A DNA stretch of 17,594 bases from CAYGZL01 sp964354345 (GTDB lineage: Bacteria > Chloroflexota > Anaerolineae > Anaerolineales > UBA4823). The notes beneath the pieces were generated by a model. It did no database searches and was not told the DNA's origin. It saw only the letters and a list, made by a program, of their open reading frames with translations. The position numbers and the translations under genes were made by a program. The stretch is from contig CAYGZL010000176.1 in assembly GCA_964354345.1 (NCBI GenBank), positions 1 through 17,594 of the forward strand, in the 5' to 3' direction. Shown here one piece after another: positions 8,601 to 14,895 of the stretch. How positions within the stretch are numbered: the stretch's first letter is position 1; each line of letters starts with the position of its first letter.

Positions 8601-8998
8601 TTACCATCGCGGTAATTGTTTCGCACGCAGCAGGAATTGCAGGCGCCTTCCAGGCAGGTATTAAATTGATCGATCACGATGGCTGCCTGATCGGCGCCGA
8701 AGCACCCCCGAAACGGTTCACTGGCACAGTCTGGGTCGTCAGGCTTACAGAAAGCCGCGCACTGGTTGGCGAGGGAACACACACAGGACTGCGCTTCTGG
8801 AAATTTGGGATCCGTTTGGCCACACCACGTGGCCCAATCTGGAGCCGGCGTGGCCCTCGTATCTGGAAATCCACAGGGATAGCCCGGTGGGGGATTCGTC
8901 TGTTGCAGCGTGTTATCTTTTGAGACAGCCGACCAAAGCGGAATGAAGCATAACAGGAGCGCCCCCAGCGTGATAAAGAACCTGATTCTTCTCATCAC
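5603..8998 (-). CDS. Large membrane-anchored surface protein with HEFSH metallopeptidase-like motif
   Basis: 1131 residues from GTG at 8998 (ATG at 8995 is equally usable; GGAGGG precedes both). Residues 1-25 are a signal peptide. Residues 42-149 hold 14 cysteines, a disulfide-rich or metal-binding region. Residues 164-250 look like an Ig-like/TIG fold (GAPGSEVEVTGEGFPANTDV), and 251-330 like a Cna-B/carboxypeptidase-regulatory fold (VSLKLRGGLPLPGVEV, DAQGKYRI) with C254 and C311 able to pair. The central region has H466-E-F-S-H470 and, 55 residues on, EGFAEF (E525 as candidate third zinc ligand), the arrangement of gluzincin metallopeptidases; LLWDLYDPVDPADQDG (629-644) fits such domains. 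Residues 1086-1108 form one membrane helix followed by RRRR and an acidic tail, so the bulk would be outside the cell. Peptidase activity is inferred from the motifs only; it could be an inactive adhesin. It converges on the SorC remnant 8 bases away. Confidence 0.88.
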   Translation of the reverse strand: MMRRIRFFITLGALLLCFIPLWSAVSKDNTLQQTNPPPGYPCGFPDTRATPAPDWATWCGQTDPKFPEAQSCVCSLANQCAAFCKPDDPDCASEPFRGCFGADQAAIVIDQFNTCLEGACNSCCVRNNYRDGKVVILEHPDTTFTLCDCGPANLAAPPAASQAMIQLQPEQGAPGSEVEVTGEGFPANTDVEVRWDGVDGQLAGEGRSDANGRIRVLIQVPIDAEEGEYPVVAVYSDASGKKSTSATFLVRLLCISGQVSLKLRGGLPLPGVEVSLWWSDPTQAFNPLLVRDVIVNRNWVAADAQGKYRICSPLIGIPSRDWLLQVRLLEVQTGAYTLIDQPLNEFSQAFFGKGGAIGAVFNDVDTWFTIADESDLRKDLVFEDLEDKAETADVREDHALDAALIYYHLNQAWQVYQKLNVRLAATPAPVYIFSPDPTSAGGAGITFFEGDSEWNDGNAPKNREWHEFSHYVMWSVYGSRFPPMHQEQSGIGIAGDINGNHIIDFDTNHGAYLLNALSSSDAVVEGFAEFMALVIADQMNQAGEPYMQDLLAPFIYTLADGGPFPEMLNFEINYHQNVIPSLPADQRKQTYDLYKSWQDRSLYQDLVPGEENLPNLVARGDEENCVASLLWDLYDPVDPADQDGMQVPLERLWAILSGSYTFPKYYPGTVITQFTGDADTYAGQFEYYNLEQKLGAFTGVRNRNEPFPTEVRHIYYIKDLYDALALSLPDQKTLIDQVFASHAVYVDSFRILEDYHAVKSGSIQTFADVGSKVSVSVSARAAYQFWSQGVVAEVEATGWGAGLIVPQDQAFDARGYLYLWTWLNLPTGTNFYLVVEDDAGQWLCAGTSEAFYELSDPLSDITYFQHGTGSWNAYAPPGMTGGPYPYVAVLGPSSAGETEKQVYDWRPNPYHKTPPAGASGPNIASLRGVGVLFTTPGSYQALVGASVVTADYPWKPGMRSIKGLGDSALGIYSPYRRDHPVVPGSKTLIQLNSAPAILQVTLTYGAPYEGLSFTYPLTITQKTQEIWLYIEPAFDGVENTIQIAAQQPGKSPGKAIEIRNTIYWEQIGVDRYVWHATLSTRPVLGTLPWLIGGLAGVLVIGIGVIVFINAQRRRRAALEAAEDWQITDNIE

Positions 8999-9146
8999 TC
9001 AAACCCTCCGCCGCCCAGGATTCATTGCCAGGAATGTTGTCTGGAGTAATCCCATGACCGGTCGCCAATCCGGTTGGATACCTGGACGGCGGCTTTCCAC
9101 CGGCTTGCCAGAGACCGATCGGTTTGCCAGGTTCGTCTGCATCACG

Positions 9147-9171
9147 ATAATCCCCGTCCGGGATTATAACA
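9147..9171 (-). promoter_or_regulatory. Extended -10 promoter overlapped by an inverted repeat
   Basis: The minus strand reads TGTTATAAT at 9171-9163, a perfect extended -10 element. It is partly covered by the inverted repeat ATAATCCC-N5-GGGATTAT (9147-9167), a plausible operator. Transcription would start near 9156, about 158 bases before the surface-protein start at 8998. No matching -35 box is evident. The symmetry and the box are seen directly; repressor binding is inference. Confidence 0.5.
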
Positions 9172-9213
9172 CGGCGTTTTAATACAAGACGGGGGTTTAC
9201 GAGGAGAATAAAA

Positions 9214-9247
9214 TTAAACCGCTAAGAACGCTAAGAACGCGAAGTAT
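9214..9247 (+). repeat. CGCTAAGAA 9-base periodic repeat patch B (single arm)
   Basis: Starts TTAAACCG, then CGCTAAGAA twice in tandem and once as CGCGAAGTA. It is related to the CACGAAGG repeats elsewhere in the window and lies about 50 bases upstream of arfB, between divergent genes. Confidence 0.6.
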
Positions 9248-9299
9248 TTGTTATCATTAAGATATACAATTCGTGTTATTTGCGGTTCTCTTAATAATC

Positions 9300-9725
9300 A
9301 TGATCGTGATTACCCCCTCCCTTCAGATCCCTGAGAGCGAAATCCAGCTCGAGTTTATCCGCGCCGCCGGACCGGGTGGGCAGAATGTCAACAAGGTCTC
9401 GACTGCGGTGCAACTGCGCTTTGATGTGCGTGGCTCAGCGTCGCTGTCGGAGGAAGTCAAGGCACGGCTGCTTCACCTCGCCGGGGGACAGGCGACTGAA
9501 GCCGGGGTGCTGATCCTTACTGCCCGGCGTCACCGAAGCCAGGAACAAAACCGCCAGGAGGCACTGCGCCGCTTCGTTGGGTTAGTACGCCAGGCGACGC
9601 ACAAGCCACGCCCACGCCGCGCCACACATCCCACCAGCGCCTCCCAGCAGAAGCGTCTGGAGGCCAAAAAGCGTCGTAGCCGGATCAAGCAAAATCGGCA
9701 AAGAGGAGGTCATCGAGGAGAATAG
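9300..9725 (+). CDS. arfB: Alternative ribosome-rescue factor B (peptidyl-tRNA hydrolase)
   Basis: With the ATG at 9300 the product is 141 residues and places the catalytic GGQ motif at residues 26-28 (IRAAGPGGQNVNKVSTAVQL), the same position as in E. coli YaeJ/ArfB. The GTG at 9273 would add a hydrophobic nine-residue extension with no family precedent. ArfB enters stalled non-stop ribosomes; its release-factor-like domain hydrolyses peptidyl-tRNA while a basic tail sits in the empty mRNA channel. That tail is visible (about 105-141, PRPRRATHPTSASQQKRLEAKKRRSR in essence). A normal release factor lacks this combination of short length and basic tail. The Shine-Dalgarno site is weak. It is a lone plus-strand gene, convergent with the GH31 gene 81 bases away. 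Confidence 0.95.
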   Translation: MIVITPSLQIPESEIQLEFIRAAGPGGQNVNKVSTAVQLRFDVRGSASLSEEVKARLLHLAGGQATEAGVLILTARRHRSQEQNRQEALRRFVGLVRQATHKPRPRRATHPTSASQQKRLEAKKRRSRIKQNRQRGGHRGE

Positions 9726-9806
9726 AGATCGAGTGATGAGTGGTCATTTGCCCTTTTCAATGATCGATTCTACCCATTCTAATACTTTACCTGTAAAGTC
9801 GATAAT

Positions 9807-12380
9807 TCACTTTCTATATATAAACTCGTATGTCTTCTCGATACCAACCTCCAGCGCTTTCGACTTCGCCAGCACCATCCCGTTCCCCGCGTTGTACCAC
9901 CCTTGCTCGGCCTGGTCGAAGGCGGTCTGGGTTTTAAGTTCGGGCAGGGCTGCTCCATTCAGCTTGACCCCGGTTGCTGGACGCTGGCGGGTGATCAATT
10001 GAATGATGTTCGCGCGACGATTCAGCGCGTCTGTGTAGCTGCCCTTGGCCGCACCGATCTTGACCGTTACCTGACCGCCAGTTTGCTGCTGAGAGAGCTC
10101 GGTGGCGCGAAACTGGCCTTTCTGGTAGGCAATCGTCTGGCTGTCATCCTCATAGAGTGTGAAGCGGGTGGTTTCTGGACTGGCGTAAACACGCACGATC
10201 AACTCGTCGCGCACCTTGCCGTCCGCCCGTTGGCCGAGCATGTTCCAGGTTTGCTCATCCACCGCCATCACCGGTAGGATTGCACCAGCGCGGGCGAACA
10301 GCGGCAGTTGAAAGACGCCCTTTTGCATTGCCGAGACATTTTTCAACCACGTCCCGGTGCTGTCGATCCATTCGTTGGTGTGGTAATTGATCCAGGCACC
10401 TTTCGGCAGGTAGACATCCCGGCGTTGGGCGTAAGGCTGGGTGATGGCGGCCGCCAGTAAATCCCGCCCGATCAGCTTCTCGTCACTGAGCAGATGGGTA
10501 TTGGGGTCGTCCTGGTAATAATAAACCAGAGGTGGAACGAGTGGTTCGCCGTAAAGATAGGCGCGATATGCCAGCGAATAGTAATAAGGACTGAGCGCGT
10601 AGCGCAGTCGCAGGTTGGCCAGGTTGCTGGCTCGATCGCCGATCCGATCGGGAGCGGTCTCTTTGCAGTTGCAGAGGTTCTCAGTGTGGGGACGGATTGG
10701 CACATCGAACAAAGCTGCGGCAGCCAGCCATTTCGTGTAGAGGTCGTTTAAGGCGCCACCGGCAAGGTTATTGCGGTTGAAACCGCCGACGTCAGCGCCG
10801 AAGTAGTCCACCCCAGAAAAGGACATCTGTGTCTGGACGGTGAGATGCCCGGCCAGGCTGGTGAAGTCGCTGGCGATGTCGCCCGACCACAGGCTGGTAC
10901 CGAAGCGTTGGATGCCCGCCGTGCCGGAGCGGGACAGGATAAACGGGCGGCGTTCGATCTTGTTACGGACATAGCCGCGTGCGATGCTTTCGCTCCACAG
11001 GAAGCTGTACAGGTTGTGGTAGTCACGCTGCGTATGTGTATTCATCAACGCAGAGCCAGAATAAAACCCATTCGGATCATATGTTTCTGGCTCGCCCAGG
11101 TCTGTCCAATGCCCCAGGATGCCTTGTGAGATCAAAGGTTGACGCTTAAGGTCAAACCAGAAGTCGCCGGCCTGGGGATTGCTCCAATCGATCATCCCGC
11201 CGCGCCCCCACCAGTTGGAAACGAGCGGCGCCGGTCCACAGGTCAGGCACGCCTTGACCAGGTAACCCCGCTCTGCCATGATTTTGTAGCTGCTCAGGTT
11301 ATTCGTGAGAAAGGGCTCTTCGATGGTCATCAAACCGATGCCCTGCCGGGCCAGATCCGCAATTTCCTGGCGGGGTTTGGTGAAGGCATGTGTGTCCCAT
11401 TCCAGGTTGGCCATCTGGCTCTGGTCGTACGGCCAGATGCCACCGTACCACTGAAGATCGAGCACAAACCCATCCACTGGAAACTGGTTCTTGCGGAGCG
11501 TGCTTAGCTTATCTTCCAGCTCCTGCCAGTTATCGTAACCAAACTCTGAAATCCACAAGCCGAAGAATTTCTTGGGGGGCACCGGTGGACGTCCAACCAG
11601 CTCCATATAGTCCTGGCGCAGGTCGGGCAGGTTGGCGCCGCTGAAGAGATACCAGCGCAGCGCCGCGTCCTGGGTGCTGAGCTGCCAGGGGCTGCGGGTA
11701 AAATCCCACTGTTGGGCATAAGGACTGTCAATGAATGCGGCATAATTCTCGCCTTTATGACCCAGGGCGTACAGCACGGGAAATTGAGCATTACCCACGT
11801 AACCGGCGGAGAAATTCTCCATGCCGTTACCGAATCCGTTGGCGGGTTTACGGATTTTACCGTCCCAGTTCAATGCGTTTTGCGCGGGGGCAACGAACTG
11901 TTCACCCAGGCCGTATAGGATTTTGAAACTTTCGGCGGTCAACCGGAGCAACTTTTGGTTTCCGCTGGCGCTGGGGCAGGCGGTGGTCAGGAGCACAGGC
12001 GGGAGGCGGGTAAGGTCTGTGACTGTCACACACAATGTTTTCAGATCCACCGTCGCTTTCAAGTCGCTGGTTTCGAGTTGACTCTTGTCCCGGGTAACCA
12101 GGCGTTTTGAGCCTGGATAATCGGTTTTCGAAACCATCGGCGAGACGCGCAGCGGGAGCGCAGCAGAAGGAGCAGTGCCAGAACCGTATTCGAAGTGCAA
12201 CAGATCATCATCCAACGCTTCGACGACCAGGTACTGCATCCCGGCTTGAAATACATAGCGGTTCGTCGCTGCCTCTGAATGGCGCGGATGAAAAGAACCG
12301 GAGAGCACAGCCAGGGCAGCCAATAACAGGCTTAACCAAAGTCTGGTCAACCAACGACTATTTACGCCTCCAACCGCCAT
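9807..12380 (-). CDS. Secreted glycoside hydrolase family 31 (alpha-glucosidase/xylosidase type)
   Basis: 857 residues. Residues 10-38 are a signal peptide (basic start, LSLLLAALAVL core, likely cut after HSEA). An N-terminal beta domain (about 40-265, with YGLGEQF at 156-162) precedes the barrel, beginning at FFGLWISEFGYDNW. The retaining nucleophile is D427 in GHWTDLGEP, and the acid/base is D501 in LWSGD; FVLDLQWYGGIW (305-316) and HTENLCNC (565-572) line the pocket. A C-terminal beta region has the YEDDSQTIAYQKG pattern of DUF5110-like parts. GH31 enzymes release alpha-linked glucose, xylose, galactose or related sugars by a double-displacement mechanism; the exact linkage is not predictable. 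Cysteines at 378/381 and 570/572 could form extracellular disulfides. GGAG lies nine bases before the ATG. No sugar transporter or regulator accompanies it in the window. Confidence 0.95.
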   Translation of the reverse strand: MAVGGVNSRWLTRLWLSLLLAALAVLSGSFHPRHSEAATNRYVFQAGMQYLVVEALDDDLLHFEYGSGTAPSAALPLRVSPMVSKTDYPGSKRLVTRDKSQLETSDLKATVDLKTLCVTVTDLTRLPPVLLTTACPSASGNQKLLRLTAESFKILYGLGEQFVAPAQNALNWDGKIRKPANGFGNGMENFSAGYVGNAQFPVLYALGHKGENYAAFIDSPYAQQWDFTRSPWQLSTQDAALRWYLFSGANLPDLRQDYMELVGRPPVPPKKFFGLWISEFGYDNWQELEDKLSTLRKNQFPVDGFVLDLQWYGGIWPYDQSQMANLEWDTHAFTKPRQEIADLARQGIGLMTIEEPFLTNNLSSYKIMAERGYLVKACLTCGPAPLVSNWWGRGGMIDWSNPQAGDFWFDLKRQPLISQGILGHWTDLGEPETYDPNGFYSGSALMNTHTQRDYHNLYSFLWSESIARGYVRNKIERRPFILSRSGTAGIQRFGTSLWSGDIASDFTSLAGHLTVQTQMSFSGVDYFGADVGGFNRNNLAGGALNDLYTKWLAAAALFDVPIRPHTENLCNCKETAPDRIGDRASNLANLRLRYALSPYYYSLAYRAYLYGEPLVPPLVYYYQDDPNTHLLSDEKLIGRDLLAAAITQPYAQRRDVYLPKGAWINYHTNEWIDSTGTWLKNVSAMQKGVFQLPLFARAGAILPVMAVDEQTWNMLGQRADGKVRDELIVRVYASPETTRFTLYEDDSQTIAYQKGQFRATELSQQQTGGQVTVKIGAAKGSYTDALNRRANIIQLITRQRPATGVKLNGAALPELKTQTAFDQAEQGWYNAGNGMVLAKSKALEVGIEKTYEFIYRK

Positions 12381-12405
12381 TCTTCATTACTCCAGAGGTC
12401 TTCAC

Positions 12406-12414
12406 ATAATACCA
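12406..12414 (-). promoter_or_regulatory. Candidate extended -10 promoter of the GH31 gene
   Basis: The minus strand reads TGGTATTAT, matching the extended -10 consensus except for one base. Predicted transcription starts near 12399, giving a short leader that just includes the GGAG ribosome site (12390-12393) before the ATG at 12380. No clear -35 element. Confidence 0.4.
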
Positions 12415-12513
12415 CTCTTTCATCCGACTATGCGAGTAACTCCACAGCGTAAGCGCCTATCGATAATCAATAACCAACCTCAGAATATTCATTCCATTGG
12501 TCTCAAATGTTAT

Positions 12514-12873
12514 TTACACAATCGGCTCCAGCTTTAATCCGTATACATTTTCTCCATTTTTCACACGTACCGGCGCCCAGGATGGTTCCAGGATCATGCC
12601 AGTCTGCAAGGGATAACTCTCGTCCACGGCGATTTGCCCCATGGCACGGATGCCGTTCTCGAACTCGACCACGCCGATGATCAGGTAGCGCTGGTCGAAG
12701 CCCCAGGGCAGGTTGTAGATGCGGGTGAAGGTGAGCAGTTTCACCTGGCCTTGCGGCTTGACCGGTTCAAACTCGCGGTTCTTGCAGGCCATACAGCGCT
12801 CGTGGAAAGGGTAATGCAGCTTGCCGCACTTCTTACACCTGTAGGCGATGATAGCAATTTCTCGCTTATTCAT
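12514..12873 (-). CDS. DUF35 zinc-ribbon/OB-fold acyl-CoA-binding protein
   Basis: 119 residues. Residues 11-32 form a rubredoxin-like zinc ribbon with C13-x2-C16 and C27-x2-C30 (YRCKKCGKLHYPFHERCMAC); residues 40-118 are an OB-fold of the DUF35 type (VKLLTFTRIYNLPWGF, IIGVVEFENGIRAMGQI, GLKLEPIV). DUF35 proteins partner thiolase-fold enzymes: in archaeal thiolase/HMG-CoA-synthase complexes they bind CoA, and in steroid side-chain degradation they form the retro-aldolase complex with Ltp2-like proteins. Its ATG overlaps the thiolase stop by one base (TAATG), so the two are translationally coupled and probably form a complex. AGGAGG lies eight bases upstream. It is the last gene of the trio. 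Confidence 0.93.
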   Translation of the reverse strand: MNKREIAIIAYRCKKCGKLHYPFHERCMACKNREFEPVKPQGQVKLLTFTRIYNLPWGFDQRYLIIGVVEFENGIRAMGQIAVDESYPLQTGMILEPSWAPVRVKNGENVYGLKLEPIV

Positions 12874-14078
12874 TACTCTACCCTCCTGAGCACAAAGGCC
12901 AGCACATTGTTACCGAAGCCGCCAAAGTTGACCGTCAGGCCATTTTGGGCGTTTTGCACCTGGCGTTCTACGGGTAATTCATGGCGGAGCTGCCAGACAA
13001 TATCTACCATCTGGGCCACGCCAGTGGCGCCTACTGGATGGCCGCGTGCCTTCAAGCCACCGGAGACGTTAATCGGGATCTGCCCGCCCAGGCGTGTTTT
13101 GCCCGCCAGGACGGCATTACCCCCCTCGCCCTTGTTGAAGAAGCCGACATGCTCGCTTTCGGCGATCTCCAGGATGGTGAAGGCATCGTGTAGTTCGGCG
13201 ACATGGATGTCGGACGGTTTGAGCCTGGCGCGTTCAAAAGCCTGCTGGGCCGCCAGCGTGACTGCCTTCAGGTCGGTTGGATCTTCACGTTCCTGCAGGG
13301 TGTGGGTGTCGGTGGCCTGACCAAAACCGGCAATCAGGATGGGTGATTGTTTGAATTTCTTAGCCAGGTCGAGAGCGCACAGCACCACCGCCGCTGCGCC
13401 GTCGCTGACCGGGCAGGCATCGTAGAGGTGCAAGGGGTCGGCCGCAGGTGGATTGTTGACCACCGCAGCCGGATTATAAAAGATGCCTTCCTTAGAGAGC
13501 GCCATCTCGACGTGGGCATAGGGATTCAAAGCGCCCATTGCCTGGTTCTTCAAGGCCACTTCGATCAACATCTCGCGCGTCACGCCGTACTTTTCCATGT
13601 ACAGACGGGTGAACATTCCAGCCATGCCTGGCAGAGTGACCCCATAAACATACTCGGCGGTGGGGTGAGTCATGCTGGCGACGAAGTCAGTGGCGCGCCA
13701 GCCGGTCACTTCGCGCATCTTCTCACCGCCGACCACCAGCACCAGGTCGTAATAGCCAGAGGCGATGGCCAACATACCGTTCTTGACTGCTGAGGCGCCG
13801 GAAGCCGGACCGTTCTCGATGCTCTCTGCGGCGGCGGGCAGCAGGCTTAATCGGTCGACCAGGGCGCTTGCCAGACCGGTTTGATGCTGCAGGATGCCAG
13901 CCCCCATGTTGGCGACGTACAGGGCATCCACCCCGGCCTCTCCCAGGCCAGCGTCGTCGAGGGCTTTCATTCCAGCCCAGGATAACATATCCATCAAAGT
14001 GTCTTCATCGCGCCGGCCGAAGGGGATCATGCCCGCGCCGATGATCGCTACCTCTCTCAAGTGTTCAGTGCCAGCCAT
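12873..14078 (-). CDS. Thiolase-fold protein lacking the nucleophilic cysteine (DUF35 partner)
   Basis: 401 residues, full length for SCP2/archaeal-type thiolases. Conserved parts include EVAIIGAGMIPFGR (9-22), the substrate loop region, ELHDAFT (H297) and SGGLKARGHPVGATG (H347). Where the family has its acyl-accepting cysteine (ENACASG), this protein reads ENGPASG with P91; the C-terminal cysteine position is also changed (VNFGGFGNN, N384). Claisen condensation by the normal ping-pong route should therefore not be possible. The nearest precedent is the thiolase-fold aldolase group (Ltp2-like), which works with DUF35 proteins and lacks the cysteine; an acyl-CoA retro-aldol role is inference. 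It starts two bases after the GNAT-like stop (TAAGCATG) and overlaps the DUF35 start by one base. AGG lies six bases before the ATG. An automatic label of acetyl-CoA acetyltransferase should be doubted. Confidence 0.93.
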   Translation of the reverse strand: MAGTEHLREVAIIGAGMIPFGRRDEDTLMDMLSWAGMKALDDAGLGEAGVDALYVANMGAGILQHQTGLASALVDRLSLLPAAAESIENGPASGASAVKNGMLAIASGYYDLVLVVGGEKMREVTGWRATDFVASMTHPTAEYVYGVTLPGMAGMFTRLYMEKYGVTREMLIEVALKNQAMGALNPYAHVEMALSKEGIFYNPAAVVNNPPAADPLHLYDACPVSDGAAAVVLCALDLAKKFKQSPILIAGFGQATDTHTLQEREDPTDLKAVTLAAQQAFERARLKPSDIHVAELHDAFTILEIAESEHVGFFNKGEGGNAVLAGKTRLGGQIPINVSGGLKARGHPVGATGVAQMVDIVWQLRHELPVERQVQNAQNGLTVNFGGFGNNVLAFVLRRVE

Positions 14079-14080
14079 GC

Positions 14081-14770
14081 TTACCTGCCTTTCAATCCGG
14101 AGATGCGCTCGCGGATAGTATCGTCATCGGCAAAGAGGATTTCTCTGTTAGCTTCTTCCCACAGGTCTTCTGGCACCGGGCGTTCACCTACCACCAGTCG
14201 CGGCCTGGCTTTGAAGTAAATCTCGCGTGTCAGGAGCCAGGAGTCGCCGCCGCCCAGTTCGTGGGGAATGTGGGTCGGTTCGAGTGGGTATTCAATCATC
14301 CAACGCCGGAAGCCGATCGGGCTTTCGGCGACGATCAGCACCTCTTCCTGGTTGAGATACTCCAGGTGGTATTCCATCTTTGCGGCGAACAGATGGGATC
14401 CAATCCGCAGGCCGCGATCAATGGCCAGGGTGTGGTAGCTCATACCGACCTTCTCGTTCTCCATGCGACCATTGACTATTCCTACCAGGTAGCCATCCAC
14501 CTGACCCATCAGACAGTATTCGCTTTTTACCCGGTGGCGGTACCAGGCCAACAGCTCGCCATACAGGCGGGCGCTGACGATATCGTAGTAGTCACGTTCG
14601 ATGAACAGGCAGGGATGCACCGACTTCAAGATCGCCGGGACATCCTCGCGTATCGCCTGGCGCACGACCATCCGCTTACCATTTGCCAGGGTGATCACCT
14701 TGGGTGGGTAGGGCGCCATTGGATACTGAGTGGGCCGCAGGACGGCCTCCAATTCCATATCAATTGCCAT
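14081..14770 (-). CDS. GNAT-like acetyltransferase-domain protein
   Basis: 229 residues. Residues 34-150 resemble a GNAT fold: VVRQAIREDVPAIL at the first strand/helix, GYLVGIVNGR as the central strand pair, then LAIDRGLRIGSHLF (115-128) as a degenerate acetyl-CoA pyrophosphate loop (RGLRIG for the usual RGxGxG), followed by a helix. A 75-residue C-terminal extension (YFKARPRLVVGERPVPEDLW and on) is not part of the core fold. GNATs transfer an acyl group from CoA to an amine; the acceptor here is unknown, and the imperfect loop leaves activity uncertain. GGAGG lies seven bases upstream of the ATG. It heads the trio, two bases before the thiolase-like gene, so its product likely works with acyl-CoA chemistry there. 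Confidence 0.75.
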   Translation of the reverse strand: MAIDMELEAVLRPTQYPMAPYPPKVITLANGKRMVVRQAIREDVPAILKSVHPCLFIERDYYDIVSARLYGELLAWYRHRVKSEYCLMGQVDGYLVGIVNGRMENEKVGMSYHTLAIDRGLRIGSHLFAAKMEYHLEYLNQEEVLIVAESPIGFRRWMIEYPLEPTHIPHELGGGDSWLLTREIYFKARPRLVVGERPVPEDLWEEANREILFADDDTIRERISGLKGR

Positions 14771-14806
14771 CGATTAACCTCCAGAATAATTTGAAACTCA
14801 AAGTTC

Positions 14807-14892
14807 CCGAAGAAACACGAAGGTACACGAAGTATATTATATAAAAAAATCCTTGGTGTTCCTTCGAGTATCCTTAGTGTTCTTCGTGTTAA
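14807..14892. repeat. Paired opposing CACGAAGG arms without a gene (patch C)
   Basis: The left arm (14807-14832) reads CCGAAG, CACGAAGG, CACGAAG in plus orientation. The right arm (14851-14892) is in the opposite orientation (CCTTGGTG, CCTTCGAG, CCTTAGTG, TTCTTCGTGTTAA). They flank an AT-rich centre of about 18 bases. The element begins three bases beyond the cyclase stop codon. The arrangement matches the arms around the GxxExxY gene, so it looks like an empty, MITE-like form. The pattern is seen directly; mobility is inferred. Confidence 0.65.
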
Positions 14893-14895
14893 AAT

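Larger units (their letters stand above)
8999..9299. other. Divergent intergenic region between surface protein and arfB
   Basis: About 300 bases without a gene. It holds the surface-protein ribosome site and long leader, the promoter/inverted repeat at 9147-9171, a loose direct repeat CGGCTTGCCAG / CGGTTTGCCAG (near 9101 and 9120), and repeat patch B at 9214-9247. No convincing small gene or RNA gene is seen. Confidence 0.6.

Noticed and set aside
9273..9275. GTG as the start of arfB
   Set aside because: It adds a hydrophobic leader without precedent and shifts GGQ away from its usual position.
9784..9799. Terminator between arfB and GH31 (ACTTTAC-CT-GTAAAGT)
   Set aside because: The stem is AT-rich, the loop only two bases, and no T-run follows on either strand.
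12634..13320. 228-residue plus-strand open frame across DUF35 and thiolase
   Set aside because: Antisense to two recognised, coupled genes; low-complexity and no domain.
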